Shown here: positions 44,355-52,700 of the stretch, piece after piece | Numbering within the stretch: the stretch's first letter is position 1 | How the letters are laid out: each line of letters opens with the position of its first letter | DNA from: Pseudomonas sp. GM18 | GTDB lineage: Bacteria > Pseudomonadota > Gammaproteobacteria > Pseudomonadales > Pseudomonadaceae | Direction of reading: 5' to 3' | Length of the DNA: 64,000 nucleotides | NCBI RefSeq assembly: GCF_000282195.1 | Contig: NZ_AKJT01000069.1 | Coordinates: 1-64,000 of the forward strand | The notes under the pieces: model-generated | What the model was told of the DNA's origin: nothing | Seen by the model: only the letters and a program-made list of their open reading frames with translations | Database searches by the model: none | Made by a program: the position numbers and the translations under genes

Positions 44355-46346
44355 CTACTCCTCGTCCTGTCCACCCATGTGCGCTTTGTACGCCTGCCTT
44401 TCATGAGTCGGCTTGGACGGAAATGCCAACTGAATCTGCCTACTTTTCACCATTCCATTCAGGTACTGCTGACGGAGGGCATCTGGACTGCGCTTTACCA
44501 AATTAGCCAAAACATTGAGCGTCAGGTAGTGCTCCTTGCATAGGGTGAGAATCACCTGTTGCATACGATCCTTTTGCATGCGCTCTCGATTGCGCGGCTC
44601 CTCAGCCAGTATTTCGAGCCTTTCTCGAAACCCTGCATCAAGCCTGTCCAAAGCATCGATCAGCGGCGCGTCAATATGATCGCTCAACAAGCAACCATCA
44701 TCGTTTCGCTGCATATCCAGCTCGACCTTATGTTCGGAGCTACCTGCGTTATGTTCGGAGCTAGCCCCGTTATGTTCGGAGCTGCCGGCGTAATGTTCGG
44801 AGCTCTGTAGCGGACCTGCGAACACTTGCTCCGGCGTAGGCAGTTGCTCACCCGGCAGGTGATAAATCATGCCCCGTGAGCGCCCGTCGGGCACAAGGAA
44901 CCCCTCGCGTACCAACCGTGCAAGCAGTTGGCTCAAGTCATGAGCATGAGTATCACAAATCTCAAGGAGACGATTATGGCTGACCACCCGCTCAATCGCG
45001 GCTGTGGCCAAAATCAACCTAGCAGTATGTTCCAAGCTCTCGAAACGAACCCCAAATCGCTCTCGTAACTGCTCCACCACCCCTTCTGGAAGCAAGTCCA
45101 ACATGCGAAGCTCAAGAAGGGTTTGCTCGGGCTCGGGCTTTTCATAAAGGGCTGGCGGTCGCCAATGCTGGCTGCGCCACCCGCTGTAGATTTTTGGAAC
45201 CCCAGAACCACCACGCTCGCCAAGGCCGATAAGAAGAAACATTTGGTGCATTAGCCTGTTCCGGCAATCGCTGGTACCACCTTGCAACACCTGCTCAAGG
45301 GGTAAACGTAAGCCGCCAGGATTGCGAAAACCAAACAAGTCAGGACGCTTCACGACTAACACAGAAACCCGCCCGGTATAGTCGGCATGGACCAAGGTAT
45401 TAACCAAAGCCTCGCGCAGAGCTTCATGTACCGGTGTGTCATCCTGGCGCTGATCACCTTTGAGAGCGAACGGTACCTTTAAGTCCTCAACCAACTTGCG
45501 ATAAACCCGCCGGTAGAAATCAAACAGATTTCCTGACCAGGTTCCATCAGGGACGAGCCTATCCACCCAACGTAGTTCTGTTTTGGCGTACGGCCGCTCC
45601 TGATAGTCCACAAAGTAATGCGGCACACTCTCTTGGATCGAAAGCCAGCGTCCGAACATGAGTAAACCTGCCAGAGTCAGCCCTTCGACTCCGTTCGCGC
45701 GGTCCTTACGCCAACCTCCTATCTGTCGGAGAAACTCAATCCCTTGGTGCTCCAGCGCTGGATGGCTTGGTTTTATGTCGCTTAGCATCTGGCGGTAGAT
45801 ACGCAGACTGTCCGGATCAATGTCCGCGAAGTCGTAATTCGGCAAAATCCGCTCGTCCCGACAGTCCTCCACTTGCTCTGCGAACATGCGGCGAACATCT
45901 TCCTCAGAGCAACGCCGATCACCCTCATGTAATCGACGATAAGTGTTACCTAGCGGCTGACCATTGAGAAATACCGGCTTCTGCTTACGCGAAGCCGCCG
46001 GGATTTTCACTTCAAGTACCTGCTTGCCCTCCAGCTCTCTGACGACCACCTCCCGGTCAGTCAGCAGATTGACACTGACCTTGGCCGGATTGTTGAGGGT
46101 ATTGAACAGGTCAGTACGTACTTTCTCGATATTTGATAGGCCTGCGACGCTGAACTGCCCATCCTTCTCGCGCACGCCAAGCAGTACTACCCCACCCTGA
46201 GTGTTAGCAAAAGCGGAGTAGGTTAACCAGAAATCCTTAGGCAACTCTCCCTTCCCATCCTGCCCCTGAGCGAGCTTGCATTCGAGCTCGACAGATTCAA
46301 CCAGCGAGGGCAGGTCTTCAAGGGTGTGGGGATTGAGTGACATCAA
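44355..46346 (-). CDS. AlbA_2 / HATPase-like protein with SSEH repeats
   Basis: This 663-residue protein starts with an AlbA_2 (Schlafen AlbA-like) domain, about residues 15-140 (ESVELECKLAQ...FANTQGGVVLLGVREKDGQ). A COG2865-type HATPase_c_4 region follows (VHEALREALVNTLVHADYTGRVSVLVV...GLRLPLEQVLQGGTSDCRNRLMHQMF). A C-terminal winged-helix-rich part is interrupted by four SSEH-containing repeats near residues 515-540. Such proteins are annotated as DNA/RNA-binding or transcriptional regulators; some Schlafen-like members act in phage defence. It is transcribed toward the integrase and lies between two copies of the integrase 3' end. Confidence 0.8.
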   Translation of the reverse strand: MMSLNPHTLEDLPSLVESVELECKLAQGQDGKGELPKDFWLTYSAFANTQGGVVLLGVREKDGQFSVAGLSNIEKVRTDLFNTLNNPAKVSVNLLTDREVVVRELEGKQVLEVKIPAASRKQKPVFLNGQPLGNTYRRLHEGDRRCSEEDVRRMFAEQVEDCRDERILPNYDFADIDPDSLRIYRQMLSDIKPSHPALEHQGIEFLRQIGGWRKDRANGVEGLTLAGLLMFGRWLSIQESVPHYFVDYQERPYAKTELRWVDRLVPDGTWSGNLFDFYRRVYRKLVEDLKVPFALKGDQRQDDTPVHEALREALVNTLVHADYTGRVSVLVVKRPDLFGFRNPGGLRLPLEQVLQGGTSDCRNRLMHQMFLLIGLGERGGSGVPKIYSGWRSQHWRPPALYEKPEPEQTLLELRMLDLLPEGVVEQLRERFGVRFESLEHTARLILATAAIERVVSHNRLLEICDTHAHDLSQLLARLVREGFLVPDGRSRGMIYHLPGEQLPTPEQVFAGPLQSSEHYAGSSEHNGASSEHNAGSSEHKVELDMQRNDDGCLLSDHIDAPLIDALDRLDAGFRERLEILAEEPRNRERMQKDRMQQVILTLCKEHYLTLNVLANLVKRSPDALRQQYLNGMVKSRQIQLAFPSKPTHERQAYKAHMGGQDEE

Positions 46347-46445
46347 AGACTTCCTAAATGATCAGCCGGCTTCACGTAGCTGCAAAAGGTCGAAGAAAAG
46401 ACATACGTGCGGGGATTGTACTCAGTCTTCCATAGTCGCACGCAA

Positions 46446-46601
46446 CTCGACGAGCGGAGACTGATCATGAACTGGTGGAGCCGATTCCCAGTCACTCATC
46501 AGCAGGAGGATGTCACTCCTCACGACTCTGCACGAATGTCACACGGCCAAAAGCCAATCGCGGCGCAGCAAAGTAAGCGTACGTTCTCGAAATCTCGATG
46601 A
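46446..46601 (+). pseudogene. Relic of an integrase C-terminus
   Basis: The frame reads LDERRLIMNWWSRFPVTHQQ then EDVTPHDSA, matching the last codons of the intact integrase (IEERRLIMNWWSRYLEVNRQ, EHVTPHEFA). DNA identity is high for about 35 bases and falls off after that. Upstream sequence has no similarity, so only the tail of a second integrase or of a duplicated 3' end is kept. Confidence 0.8.
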
Positions 46602-46617
46602 TCCGCTTGTCCACGCG

Positions 46618-46662
46618 GGTCCATCCAAGCGGGGCTGCAAAGCCGCCCTGCTTGGATGGACC
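46618..46662. repeat. Perfect 13-bp hairpin in the island
   Basis: GGTCCATCCAAGC pairs with GCTTGGATGGACC, with a further GGGGC/GCC-type stem inside. No T run follows directly. It may be an operator, an attachment or RNA structure. Confidence 0.6.
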
Positions 46663-46695
46663 TCACTTAAAAAATCTAAAGCCCACGCAACTGCC

Positions 46696-46785
46696 TGTGG
46701 AAAACCACTGATTTCCACCGGTGGATAATTTCATCCACAGCCGCAGAACTCCCGAAAATTCGAGCCTTGACCCGAATTATCCACA
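46696..46785. other. Cluster of four DnaA-box-like sites
   Basis: Within 90 bases occur TGTGGAAAA (46696), GGTGGATAA (46720), TCATCCACA (46731) and the perfect box TTATCCACA (46777). The first two are on the minus strand, the last two on the plus strand. A cluster like this is typical of a replication origin, which in an island could be an ICE or plasmid-like origin or its remnant. No Rep gene is seen here. Confidence 0.5.
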
Positions 46786-47023
46786 GGCGTAGAAAAGATC
46801 GGGCAAAGCGCTGTCGTTGACAGCAACCCAGGTAGCCAGAACCTTTGAGGCTACGCCACACCGTGGTGGTTCTCCCAAAGTGCGATTAGCGTCCGGCGGC
46901 TCGCACGGTCACAGCGATGTGATGGATGCCTACTTTTATCAGTGTGCCCACTGCGGCAACTTATCCCCTTTCATAGCTGCCCTGCAGCAACCTATCCGCT
47001 TGGCCATTTCCTTGCGCCAACCT

Positions 47024-47058
47024 GCGCCCGTCTCTTTCTCCCGGAAAGAGACGGGCGC
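47024..47058. repeat. Perfect 15-bp hairpin in the island
   Basis: GCGCCCGTCTCTTTC pairs with GAAAGAGACGGGCGC around TCCCG. The surrounding 46860-47340 region has only frames without start signals and I see no real gene in it. Confidence 0.65.
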
Positions 47059-47340
47059 TCCTACCGCTGCTGCCGCCCAACTCGTACAAGGCTTTGCGGC
47101 ATTTCCCCTCGTGACAATCGGCGTGACAAACACCGAAGTCACCAGCAACAGCGATGCAGATGATGGTGCCGCCGCCCACGGAATGGACTGCACCTGACTG
47201 ACAGTCAGGCATGCCCCGGTCACCGCATCACTACCTTCACTCGACTCAGGATCTCGCGGCATTGGTCTCGTCAGCCAGTGCAGCCTCCACCCGCCCACTT
47301 CTTTGGAAGTGATCAGGAGGTCAGATCATGAGATGCCCAA

Positions 47341-47455
47341 GCTCCCGGCCGTAAAGAGCCGCCAGTCCTGCGTTAGAGGACAACCCTCACAGGTCGCAGG
47401 GGCCTTGATCCCTGATAACACTCAACATTCGTGGCGGGATGACGTGAGGAAGGTT
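47341..47455 (+). ncRNA. Candidate pseudoknotted structured RNA
   Basis: Upstream of the integrase-domain gene, CCGCCA (47359-47364) pairs with TGGCGG (47432-47437). Inside that helix are hairpins GTCCT/AGGAC (47365-47381) and CAGGG/CCCTG (47397-47414). CCTCAC (47385-47390) can pair with GTGAGG (47444-47449), outside the first helix, making a pseudoknot. CCTGCG (47367-47372) and CGCAGG (47395-47400) offer a competing helix. The region ends about 24 bases before the ribosome site of the next gene. I do not recognise it as a named family; the call rests only on base pairing. Confidence 0.45.
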
Positions 47456-47487
47456 TGAAACTTTTTGGCTTCGAGAGGAGTTCGATC

Positions 47488-48468
47488 ATGGCACTGGTAG
47501 GTAAACGTGGCGGGCGCAATTTTGGCTATGGCCGGCAACTGAGTTATGCCGGGCCGCAGGCGTTAAAAGACATGTTCGGCGGAGGGCATTACGGGACCGT
47601 CAAAGCGCACAGTGATCGTTGGCTGGCATTTGTACGATGGTGTCGGTCTGAGGATGGGCCCGGGTTTAACGATGCGAGGTAAATTGATTGGCGGACCTTG
47701 CTGGACTACGCCGGTCATCTGCGTCACCAAGTTGAACAAGGCGCTATCAGCATCGCCACCGCGCAAAACCGGTTGTCCAGCGTAAACCGAACCATGGCCG
47801 CACTTCGCGGTGATCAGTATGTGAAAGTGCCGAGTCCGAGCAAGACGCTGGGAATGCGGCGGAACAGTGTTCGTCGCTCGGTGCCGCCAGGCCAAGACCG
47901 CGAACACGTGAAGCGGATCGTCGACGTGCTCTGCGAACACCAAATGCCGCGTGCGGCGGCCATCGCCCAGTTGGCGCGAGCCACCGGCATACGCTTGCGC
48001 GAGGCCATCTTGGCCGACCTTCCGCGCCTGCGAAGAGAAGCCGAACACTACGACAAGATCAACATCCAGGATGGCACCAAAGGTGGCCGCGGCGGCGCAA
48101 CCGCGCCTCGTTGGATCAGGGTGGATGACCATATTCGCGAAGCGCTCAGGTACGCCGAACAGGTCTCTCCCGACGGTAGCCGCAACCTGCTGGCACCGAA
48201 CGAGAGCTACCTCGATTTCCAACCGAGTGTCATACGCCCCGCCCGAGACATCCTCCATACGCACAACCTCAAAGGCTTCCACGAATTGCGCGCGGCTTAT
48301 GCATGCGAACGCTATGAGCAGATCACCCATCACCTAGCGCCCATCAACGGTGGCAGGGGCAGGCGCCTCGATCCATGCCTTGATCGAGAGGCACGCTTAC
48401 AAATCAGCTATGAGCTGGGACACGGTCGAATCGACGTGGTATCGGCGTACATCGGTGGTCGGGTATGA
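47488..48468 (+). pseudogene. ICE-type integrase-domain gene with one in-frame stop
   Basis: Read through, this is a 325-residue integrase-domain protein of the type carried by Pseudomonas integrative conjugative elements. It starts MALVGKRGGRNFGYGRQLSY after GAGAGGAG. One TAA at 47680-47682 interrupts it; FNDAR and IDWRTLLDYAGHLRHQ continue in the same frame on either side. From recall, homologs have Gln there, so a single CAA-to-TAA change would explain it. The rest is intact (LARATGIRLREAILADLPRL...SYELGHGRIDVVSAYIGGRV). A TTG or other start after the stop might still give a shorter protein. Confidence 0.8.
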
Positions 48469-48740
48469 ATAAACCATTCGATATGGAGATCTTCTTGGCT
48501 GGGGCACTGACTGGAGCACATGCCACACGAGAACGTCACATCCGCCAGGCCAAGACTATTCAAGCAGCCATTTCTGAACGCTGGAACCGAGATAATCCAT
48601 GGACATGGCAAAGAAAGCATCTCGTTTGGTTTTTGAACCACCACATGAACTCAAACTCGAAATCGACGCGCTACTACTACCTGCTGACCACAAGCCTGAT
48701 CACTCTGCGCCTAGGAAAATCCTGGAATTTTCAACGTTAG
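48465..48740 (+). CDS. Small protein coupled to the integrase-domain gene
   Basis: This 91-residue protein starts at an ATG overlapping the preceding stop (ATGA). It reads FDMEIFLAGALTGAHATRERHIRQAKTIQ then WTWQRKHLVWFLNHHM and STRYYYLLTTSLITLRLGKSW. This resembles small partner proteins next to ICE integrase-domain genes, with a core-binding SAM-like helical look. Function is unknown. If ribosomes stop at 47680, coupling to it may be lost. Confidence 0.65.
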   Translation: MNKPFDMEIFLAGALTGAHATRERHIRQAKTIQAAISERWNRDNPWTWQRKHLVWFLNHHMNSNSKSTRYYYLLTTSLITLRLGKSWNFQR

Positions 48741-48936
48741 CCGAATGCCAGCAACTGCGCGCTCTGTATCCCTAACTGGCAGATTGAGCCAGCCAACAAT
48801 TTGATTGGGATTAGGGCGGACCTCTTGAGCCCCTGAACCTAACCTCTGTTGTTTGATAACCTCTATGTTTTACTGATGGACTGAGGGTTGTGGCTCGAGG
48901 CTACAGGCTTCACCTGAGACGTAGAGGCTGAAGGCG

Positions 48937-51309
48937 GTGATAGACACTAGTCTGGTGGCGAAGCTAAGGGCTGAGAATGCAAGATTGGTTGCCTTGCTGG
49001 ATGCTCATGGCATCGAATGGCGCCCGCCTGCTGAGCCAGTCAAGATAGCGATTGTCCAAGCAGAACAATCACAGCAACTCGATACTGATGGAAAGCTTGC
49101 CCTATTCCGAAGCTTGTTTCGTGGTAGGACGGACGTTTATCCCATCCGCTGGGAAAGCAAGGCAGGCAAATCAGGATACGCACCCGCTTGCGCAAACGAA
49201 TGGAAGCCTGGTGTTTGTGAGAAGCCCCGAATTAAATGTGGCGACTGCGGTAACCGCCAGCTGCTTCCGCTGACCGATGAGGTGGTCTATCGCCATCTGG
49301 CGGGCGAAGTGGTCGTTGGTATCTACCCCCTACTCTCTGATGACACTTGTTATTTTTTGGCAGTCGACTTCGATGAGGCCGAATGGCGTGATGATTCCAA
49401 AGCTTTTGTACAGTCATGCCATGAGCTGAACGTCCCGGTGGCGCTGGAAATATCGCGCTCAGGCCAAGGGGCTCATGGCTGGATTTTCTTTAAGCGTAAT
49501 GTTCCTGCCTGCGATGCGCGCCGCCTCGGTGCCGCAATCATCAGTCATGCCTGTGAGCGCACCCGCCAGTTGGCGCTCAGCTCCTATGATCGACTGTTTC
49601 CAAACCAGGACTATATGCCCAAAGGCGGCTTTGGAAATCTCATCGCGCTCCCTTTACAAAAGCGGGCCAGGGCCCAAAACAATAGCGTTTTTGTAGACGA
49701 CTCGCTTGAGCCTCATCCTGATCAATGGGCCTTCCTGGCATCGATTCAGCGCATGAGTCCAGAAGATATCCAGCCCGTTATTATCCAGGCGATGGATAAT
49801 CGGGACCCTCTAGGGGTCGCCTATGTCGATGACGAAGGTGATGCAGAACCTTGGAAAGATCGTGAATCGAGATCACGTAAATTGACATGCCCGTTGCCTG
49901 TTGCTGTCAACATCACGCTGGCTAACTTAATTTACTTTGAAAAGTCGGAATTGCCACAGCCATTGGCAAACCAGCTTGTCCGGCTCGCTGCCTTTCAAAA
50001 TCCTGAGTTCTACAAAGCTCAGGCCATGCGCATGTCAGTGTGGAACAAGCCAAGGATTATCGGCTGTGCCCAGAACTTCCCCAAACATATTGCGTTACCA
50101 CGTGGCTGTTTGGATGCTGCGCTGGAGCTTTTAGAGGAAAACGGGGTTACCCCTATTCTTAAAGACGAACGCTTCGCGGGCGACCCCATCGACGTGAGCT
50201 TTCTCGGGACCCTGCGTTCTGACCAAGAGGCTGCTGTCAGCGCAATGCTAAGTCATGACACCGGTATCCTCTGCGCACCGACAGCTTTCGGTAAAACAGT
50301 GAGTGCTGCTGCGTTGATTGCCGCACGTGGCATTAACACGTTGGTGCTTGTGCATCGGACAGAACTATTAAGGCAGTGGCAAGAGCGCTTGCAGGCGTTC
50401 TTGAGAGTCGGGAATGGTGTCGTTGGTACTCTTGGGGGCGGAAAAGCGAAACTTACAGGCATCATCGACATTGCCGTAATGCAGTCGTTATCGCGAAAAG
50501 GCGAGATCAGCGATCAGGTAAAAAATTACGGCCAGATCATCGTTGATGAGTGTCATCACCTATCAGCAGTGTCATTCGAGGCACTACTGAGGAGCGCTAC
50601 AGCGCAGTACGTACTGGGACTCACTGCAACCCCAGTGCGCCGAGATGGACAGCAGCCCATTATTTTCATGCAGTGCGGACCGATCCGACATTCTGCTGCT
50701 CGACCTGCGAGTGCGCCCCATGACCTATCTGTCGTGCCTCGATTGCTGCCCAAACCAATAGTGGTCCCCGACGGCTTTGGGATTCAGGACGTTTTTCGGC
50801 GTCTAGCCGACGACTCTGAGCGGACAGCCAAAATCGTCTCGGAGATTGAGCTGGCGTACAACGAGGGTAGAAAAATTCTAGTGTTAACGGAGCGGACGGA
50901 ACATGTGGATGCCCTTGAATTAGAATTGAAGCAGCGCGTGCATAACCTTTTCACGCTTCATGGGCGAGTGCCTAAGAAACAGCGAACTTCCCGTATGAAT
51001 GAGCTTGAGTCCCTTCCCCCTGATGCTCCACGAGTGCTGCTGGCAACAGGAAAACTAGTAGGTGAAGGCTTCGATCATCCGCCGTTGGACACGCTGGTGC
51101 TGGCAATGCCCATCTCATGGAAGGGTATCCTTCAGCAATATGCGGGACGATTGCATCGATCGCATGCCGAAAAGGCCGACGTGAGAGTGATCGACTTCGT
51201 TGACGAGGGTAATGTCGCGCTGATGAGGATGTGGGATAAGCGCCAGGCGGGTTACAAAGCGATGGGCTACCGCATGGCTGATTCCATGACCACCATGGAC
51301 CTACTCTAA
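48937..51309 (+). CDS. TOTE-like primase-helicase conflict protein
   Basis: This 790-residue protein starts at a GTG. The N-terminal half has a cysteine set (C85, C94, C101, C104; likely Zn) and an archaeo-eukaryotic primase-like domain with the metal-binding DFD at Asp144/Asp146 (FLAVDFDEAEW). EISRSGQGAHGWIFF follows and resembles the primase SGxxxH motif. The C-terminal half is a superfamily 2 helicase: Walker A APTAFGKT (about residue 450), DECHH (about 540), GLTATPVRRDG, and motif VI QYAGRLHR. This pairing matches the AEP-TOTE/DEAD family described as a biological conflict system. It is the last large gene of the island. Confidence 0.85.
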   Translation: MIDTSLVAKLRAENARLVALLDAHGIEWRPPAEPVKIAIVQAEQSQQLDTDGKLALFRSLFRGRTDVYPIRWESKAGKSGYAPACANEWKPGVCEKPRIKCGDCGNRQLLPLTDEVVYRHLAGEVVVGIYPLLSDDTCYFLAVDFDEAEWRDDSKAFVQSCHELNVPVALEISRSGQGAHGWIFFKRNVPACDARRLGAAIISHACERTRQLALSSYDRLFPNQDYMPKGGFGNLIALPLQKRARAQNNSVFVDDSLEPHPDQWAFLASIQRMSPEDIQPVIIQAMDNRDPLGVAYVDDEGDAEPWKDRESRSRKLTCPLPVAVNITLANLIYFEKSELPQPLANQLVRLAAFQNPEFYKAQAMRMSVWNKPRIIGCAQNFPKHIALPRGCLDAALELLEENGVTPILKDERFAGDPIDVSFLGTLRSDQEAAVSAMLSHDTGILCAPTAFGKTVSAAALIAARGINTLVLVHRTELLRQWQERLQAFLRVGNGVVGTLGGGKAKLTGIIDIAVMQSLSRKGEISDQVKNYGQIIVDECHHLSAVSFEALLRSATAQYVLGLTATPVRRDGQQPIIFMQCGPIRHSAARPASAPHDLSVVPRLLPKPIVVPDGFGIQDVFRRLADDSERTAKIVSEIELAYNEGRKILVLTERTEHVDALELELKQRVHNLFTLHGRVPKKQRTSRMNELESLPPDAPRVLLATGKLVGEGFDHPPLDTLVLAMPISWKGILQQYAGRLHRSHAEKADVRVIDFVDEGNVALMRMWDKRQAGYKAMGYRMADSMTTMDLL

Positions 51310-51510
51310 CTCTAACGTGGTTGACAGTTGACACATCAACGGCCCAACTCTCATAGACGAATGACCGGCCGCTGTGGGGGCAACTCCGGCCCTTCGCCAT
51401 TAGTCACGTCAAGCAAGATCCTCAGGCGCGCGAGGTCCTTGAGGTAGTTTTAGAGGTAGAATCGCACAGGTCTTTAAGTATTAATCAGCTAACTCAATAA
51501 CTTATTAGAT
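51310..51510. other. Intergenic end of the island
   Basis: I see no gene between the helicase stop and the tRNA fragment. The sequence is less GC-rich than the core and has no clear repeat. Confidence 0.4.
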
Positions 51511-51577
51511 CGTTCGACTCCTGGTGCCGCACCATACAAAACGAAGCCCTCGCAGCAATGCGAGGGCTTTGTTGTTT
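51511..51577. repeat. Right attachment site-like tRNA-Thr fragment and terminator
   Basis: CGTTCGACTCCTGGTGCCGC-ACCATACAA repeats the tRNA-Thr 3' end with one substitution and one missing G. A bidirectional terminator follows: AAGCCCTCGC/GCGAGGGCTT, then TTGTTGTTT. It marks an island end, but the attachment site has decayed or diverged. Confidence 0.7.
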
Positions 51578-51675
51578 CTGGGGTTGTAGAATCTGCTTCC
51601 ACCCGACCTTGATAGCCCCAACCTAAAACGCACGCCAATACACCCGCCAAGCCTAGGTTGACGTAGTCAGCATGC

Positions 51676-52020
51676 TCAAATCGTGCGGGTCTTTTTTGCT
51701 GCCCCTTTGCCAAGCAAGGAAGCAGTTTCCACTTCCAGCATCAGCAACACCATTTCCGTCAACTCGGCGTCGGATTTCTGTCCGGCATAGAGATCATGGA
51801 GTGCTTTGGCGAAGGGGATGCGCAGGTCTTGGTTTTCTTCGCGGGCGGTATCGCTGTATTGCATTAGTTCGCTGATGGCTCGCAGCACAGCCGCTTGCCA
51901 CCGAGCGGTGGTCCTGGGACCATCGCTGGTGATTGCAATCAACTTATCCTTCGTCAGCTGGCGAAGGGCAGGTTCTCGCAACGGCTTAAGCGGCTTTGGG
52001 TTGCGAGTGATCTTTGACAT
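51676..52020 (-). CDS. Hypothetical small protein
   Basis: This 114-residue protein has a basic head (MSKITRNPKPLKPLREPALRQ) and a helical body (WQAAVLRAISELMQYSDTAREE...DLYAGQKSDAELTEMVLLMLEVETAS). No family is recognised. It overlaps the upstream CMD-family gene by 35 bases, so the two are probably coupled. It lies between the two copies of the terminator repeat. Confidence 0.55.
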   Translation of the reverse strand: MSKITRNPKPLKPLREPALRQLTKDKLIAITSDGPRTTARWQAAVLRAISELMQYSDTAREENQDLRIPFAKALHDLYAGQKSDAELTEMVLLMLEVETASLLGKGAAKKTRTI

Positions 52021-52384
52021 ACCGGACGATACTCAGCGTTTCCTGCCGGAACTGCTCGTAGTCGATCTGCTGGGCGTTAATAAAGGTGCTGCCCATCATG
52101 GTCAGCGAGCCCATAAAGCTGGCTTCGGAAATTTCCTCGTCGCTCGCGCCAAACAAGCGCGCGGCTTCGGTATGGAACAGGGCGCAATACTTGCAACGGG
52201 TCGCCCCGGATACCGCCAGACCTATCAACTCCTTGTACTTATTAGGAATCTTGGTATCTGCCAGCCAGAAATCCCGGGCTACGCCCCAGAATCCGATCGC
52301 GCCGCCTTCCGGCATCTGCTTGATCCACTCCGGAACCAGACCCAGGGTCTGTTCAATTTCCTGATAGGTATCACGAATGGCCAT
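51986..52384 (-). CDS. Carboxymuconolactone decarboxylase family protein
   Basis: This 132-residue AhpD/CMD-fold protein has the redox-active pair in TRCKYCALFHTEAARLFGAS (CxxC...H). That predicts peroxidase or disulfide chemistry rather than decarboxylation. The start MAIRDTYQEIEQTLGLVPEW is typical of the group. It lies between duplicated terminator repeats at the island's right side, so it may be a late acquisition. Confidence 0.8.
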   Translation of the reverse strand: MAIRDTYQEIEQTLGLVPEWIKQMPEGGAIGFWGVARDFWLADTKIPNKYKELIGLAVSGATRCKYCALFHTEAARLFGASDEEISEASFMGSLTMMGSTFINAQQIDYEQFRQETLSIVRYVKDHSQPKAA

Positions 52385-52630
52385 TTGACACCTCCTTACC
52401 TCTGTAGAGACATCTTCTATAGAGATATAACTAGTTTAGTTCGCTGGCGGCCATGCCAGAGCCGGCTGCAGCACGACTTCAGCAAATGAACTCTTAACCA
52501 TCGTAGAAACAACAGGATGGATTTAGACTTTTCGGGAGCAATGACGTACCGCTCAGTACCTGGAGTTATCAGACTTGGCGGGTTGGCTAAGAGACGATCT
52601 TCGGATGATGCACGTGCTGGTAAAGCGTGC

Positions 52631-52680
52631 GCCATACAAAACAAAGCCCTCGCAAAAAACGCGAGGGCTTTGTTGTTTCT
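52631..52680. repeat. Second copy of the island-end terminator repeat
   Basis: GCCATACAAAACAAAGCCCT onward through GCGAGGGCTTTGTTGTTTCT repeats 51531-51580 with few changes. The stem AAGCCCTCGC/GCGAGGGCTT also ends the SDR gene on the minus strand. The tRNA-derived part before it is reduced to GCCATACAA. Confidence 0.75.
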
Positions 52681-52700
52681 GAAGTTTGAAAAAACAGGTC

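Noticed and set aside
46939..47298. 119-codon minus-strand frame in the island
   Set aside because: It runs through a perfect hairpin and has no start signal or recognisable domain.
47683..48468. Independent gene starting after the in-frame stop
   Set aside because: The frame and protein continue from the upstream part, so it is treated as one interrupted gene; a TTG restart remains possible but has no ribosome site.
51511..51535. Possible second tRNA
   Set aside because: Only the T-arm and acceptor 3' end are present, with a base missing; there is no D-arm or anticodon arm.
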